From the NCBI GenBank assembly GCA_947487325.1, contig CANKWG010000143.1, positions 1 to 5,805 of the forward strand: a DNA stretch of 5,805 bases, in the 5' to 3' direction. Under the pieces are notes generated by a model. That model did not search any database. It was not told the origin of the DNA and saw only the letters and a list, made by a program, of their open reading frames with translations. The number at the start of each line of letters is the position of its first letter. Position 1 is the first letter of the stretch. This DNA is from Oxalobacteraceae bacterium (GTDB lineage: Bacteria > Pseudomonadota > Gammaproteobacteria > Burkholderiales > Burkholderiaceae_D). Below, piece by piece: positions 5,530-5,805 of the stretch. The translations under genes were made by a program, and so were the position numbers.

Positions 5530-5805
5530 ATGGCCACTGCTCAGGCGCCATCCACTAGCATCACTGCTGAAGAACGCAAGGTTATCTTTGCCTCTTCGCT
5601 TGGTACCGTATTTGAATGGTATGACTTTTACTTGTACGGTTCACTCGCTGCCATCATTGCGAAACAGTTTTTTGCGGGCACGGACCCGACCACCGCATTC
5701 ATTTTTGCGCTGCTAGCGTTTGCTGCAGGCTTTCTGGTGCGGCCATTCGGCGCGATCGTGTTCGGTCGTTTGGGTGACATGGTGGGTCGTAAGTACACGT
5801 TCTTG
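5530..5805 (+). CDS. MFS transporter, metabolite:H+ symporter type (N-terminal part only)
   Basis: The frame opens at 5530 and runs off the window after 92 residues; complete family members are about 420-450 residues long. After a polar cytoplasmic leader (1-17) come SSLGTVFEWYDFYLYGSLA (22-40), the hallmark first membrane segment of the metabolite:H+ symporter family (ShiA, ProP and KgtP relatives), a second hydrophobic segment (about 56-78), and loop motif A GRLGDMVGRK (79-88) of the major facilitator superfamily. It would sit in the inner membrane and import a small organic acid or similar metabolite with protons. Being divergent from an acyl-CoA degradation operon, it may bring in the substrate of that pathway, but this is inferred. 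The substrate-specific half of the protein is not visible. Confidence 0.9.
   Translation, partial: MATAQAPSTSITAEERKVIFASSLGTVFEWYDFYLYGSLAAIIAKQFFAGTDPTTAFIFALLAFAAGFLVRPFGAIVFGRLGDMVGRKYTFL

Overview
The window holds a compact, chromosomal-looking catabolic gene block from a proteobacterium, most likely a betaproteobacterium of the order Burkholderiales. This placement is inference: the GC content is moderate, and the acyl-CoA dehydrogenase, thiolase and transporter have protein styles that I associate with that group. No rRNA, tRNA or marker gene is present to confirm it. I see no mobile element, CRISPR array or phage gene.

Layout. From 5315 leftwards to the window edge, six genes lie on the minus strand in one uninterrupted run: a thiolase (4137-5315), a long acyl-CoA dehydrogenase of about 600 residues (2303-4105), a small Dabb-domain protein (1984-2289), a short-chain dehydrogenase/reductase (1184-1972), a PaaI-type hotdog thioesterase (768-1184) and a zinc-independent NADP-dependent medium-chain reductase (from 754, cut by the window edge at base 1). 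Gaps between them are 31, 13, 11, minus 1 and 13 bases, with no visible terminator, so they probably form one operon. To the right, a 214-base divergent intergenic region (5316-5529) separates this operon from a plus-strand MFS transporter of the metabolite:H+ symporter type, of which only the first 92 residues are in the window.

How the genes may work together. The set reads as a beta-oxidation-like acyl-CoA degradation route. The acyl-CoA dehydrogenase would form the enoyl-CoA, the SDR could oxidise the 3-hydroxyacyl-CoA, and the thiolase would cleave the 3-ketoacyl-CoA. The thioesterase could release CoA from stalled or dead-end thioesters, and the medium-chain reductase could handle enone or enoyl intermediates. 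The divergent transporter may import the starting carboxylate. No enoyl-CoA hydratase is visible, and the Dabb protein sits between dehydrogenase and SDR, where a hydratase would be expected. Its role is the main open question. The actual substrate cannot be read from the sequence.

Regulatory signals. The divergent region carries three copies of GTAAGTTT at near-helical spacing, plus a nested inverted repeat just upstream of the transporter ribosome binding site. These are the best candidate control elements. No regulator gene is in the window. The window looks like an ordinary metabolic locus with a few points worth following up, not an obviously new system.
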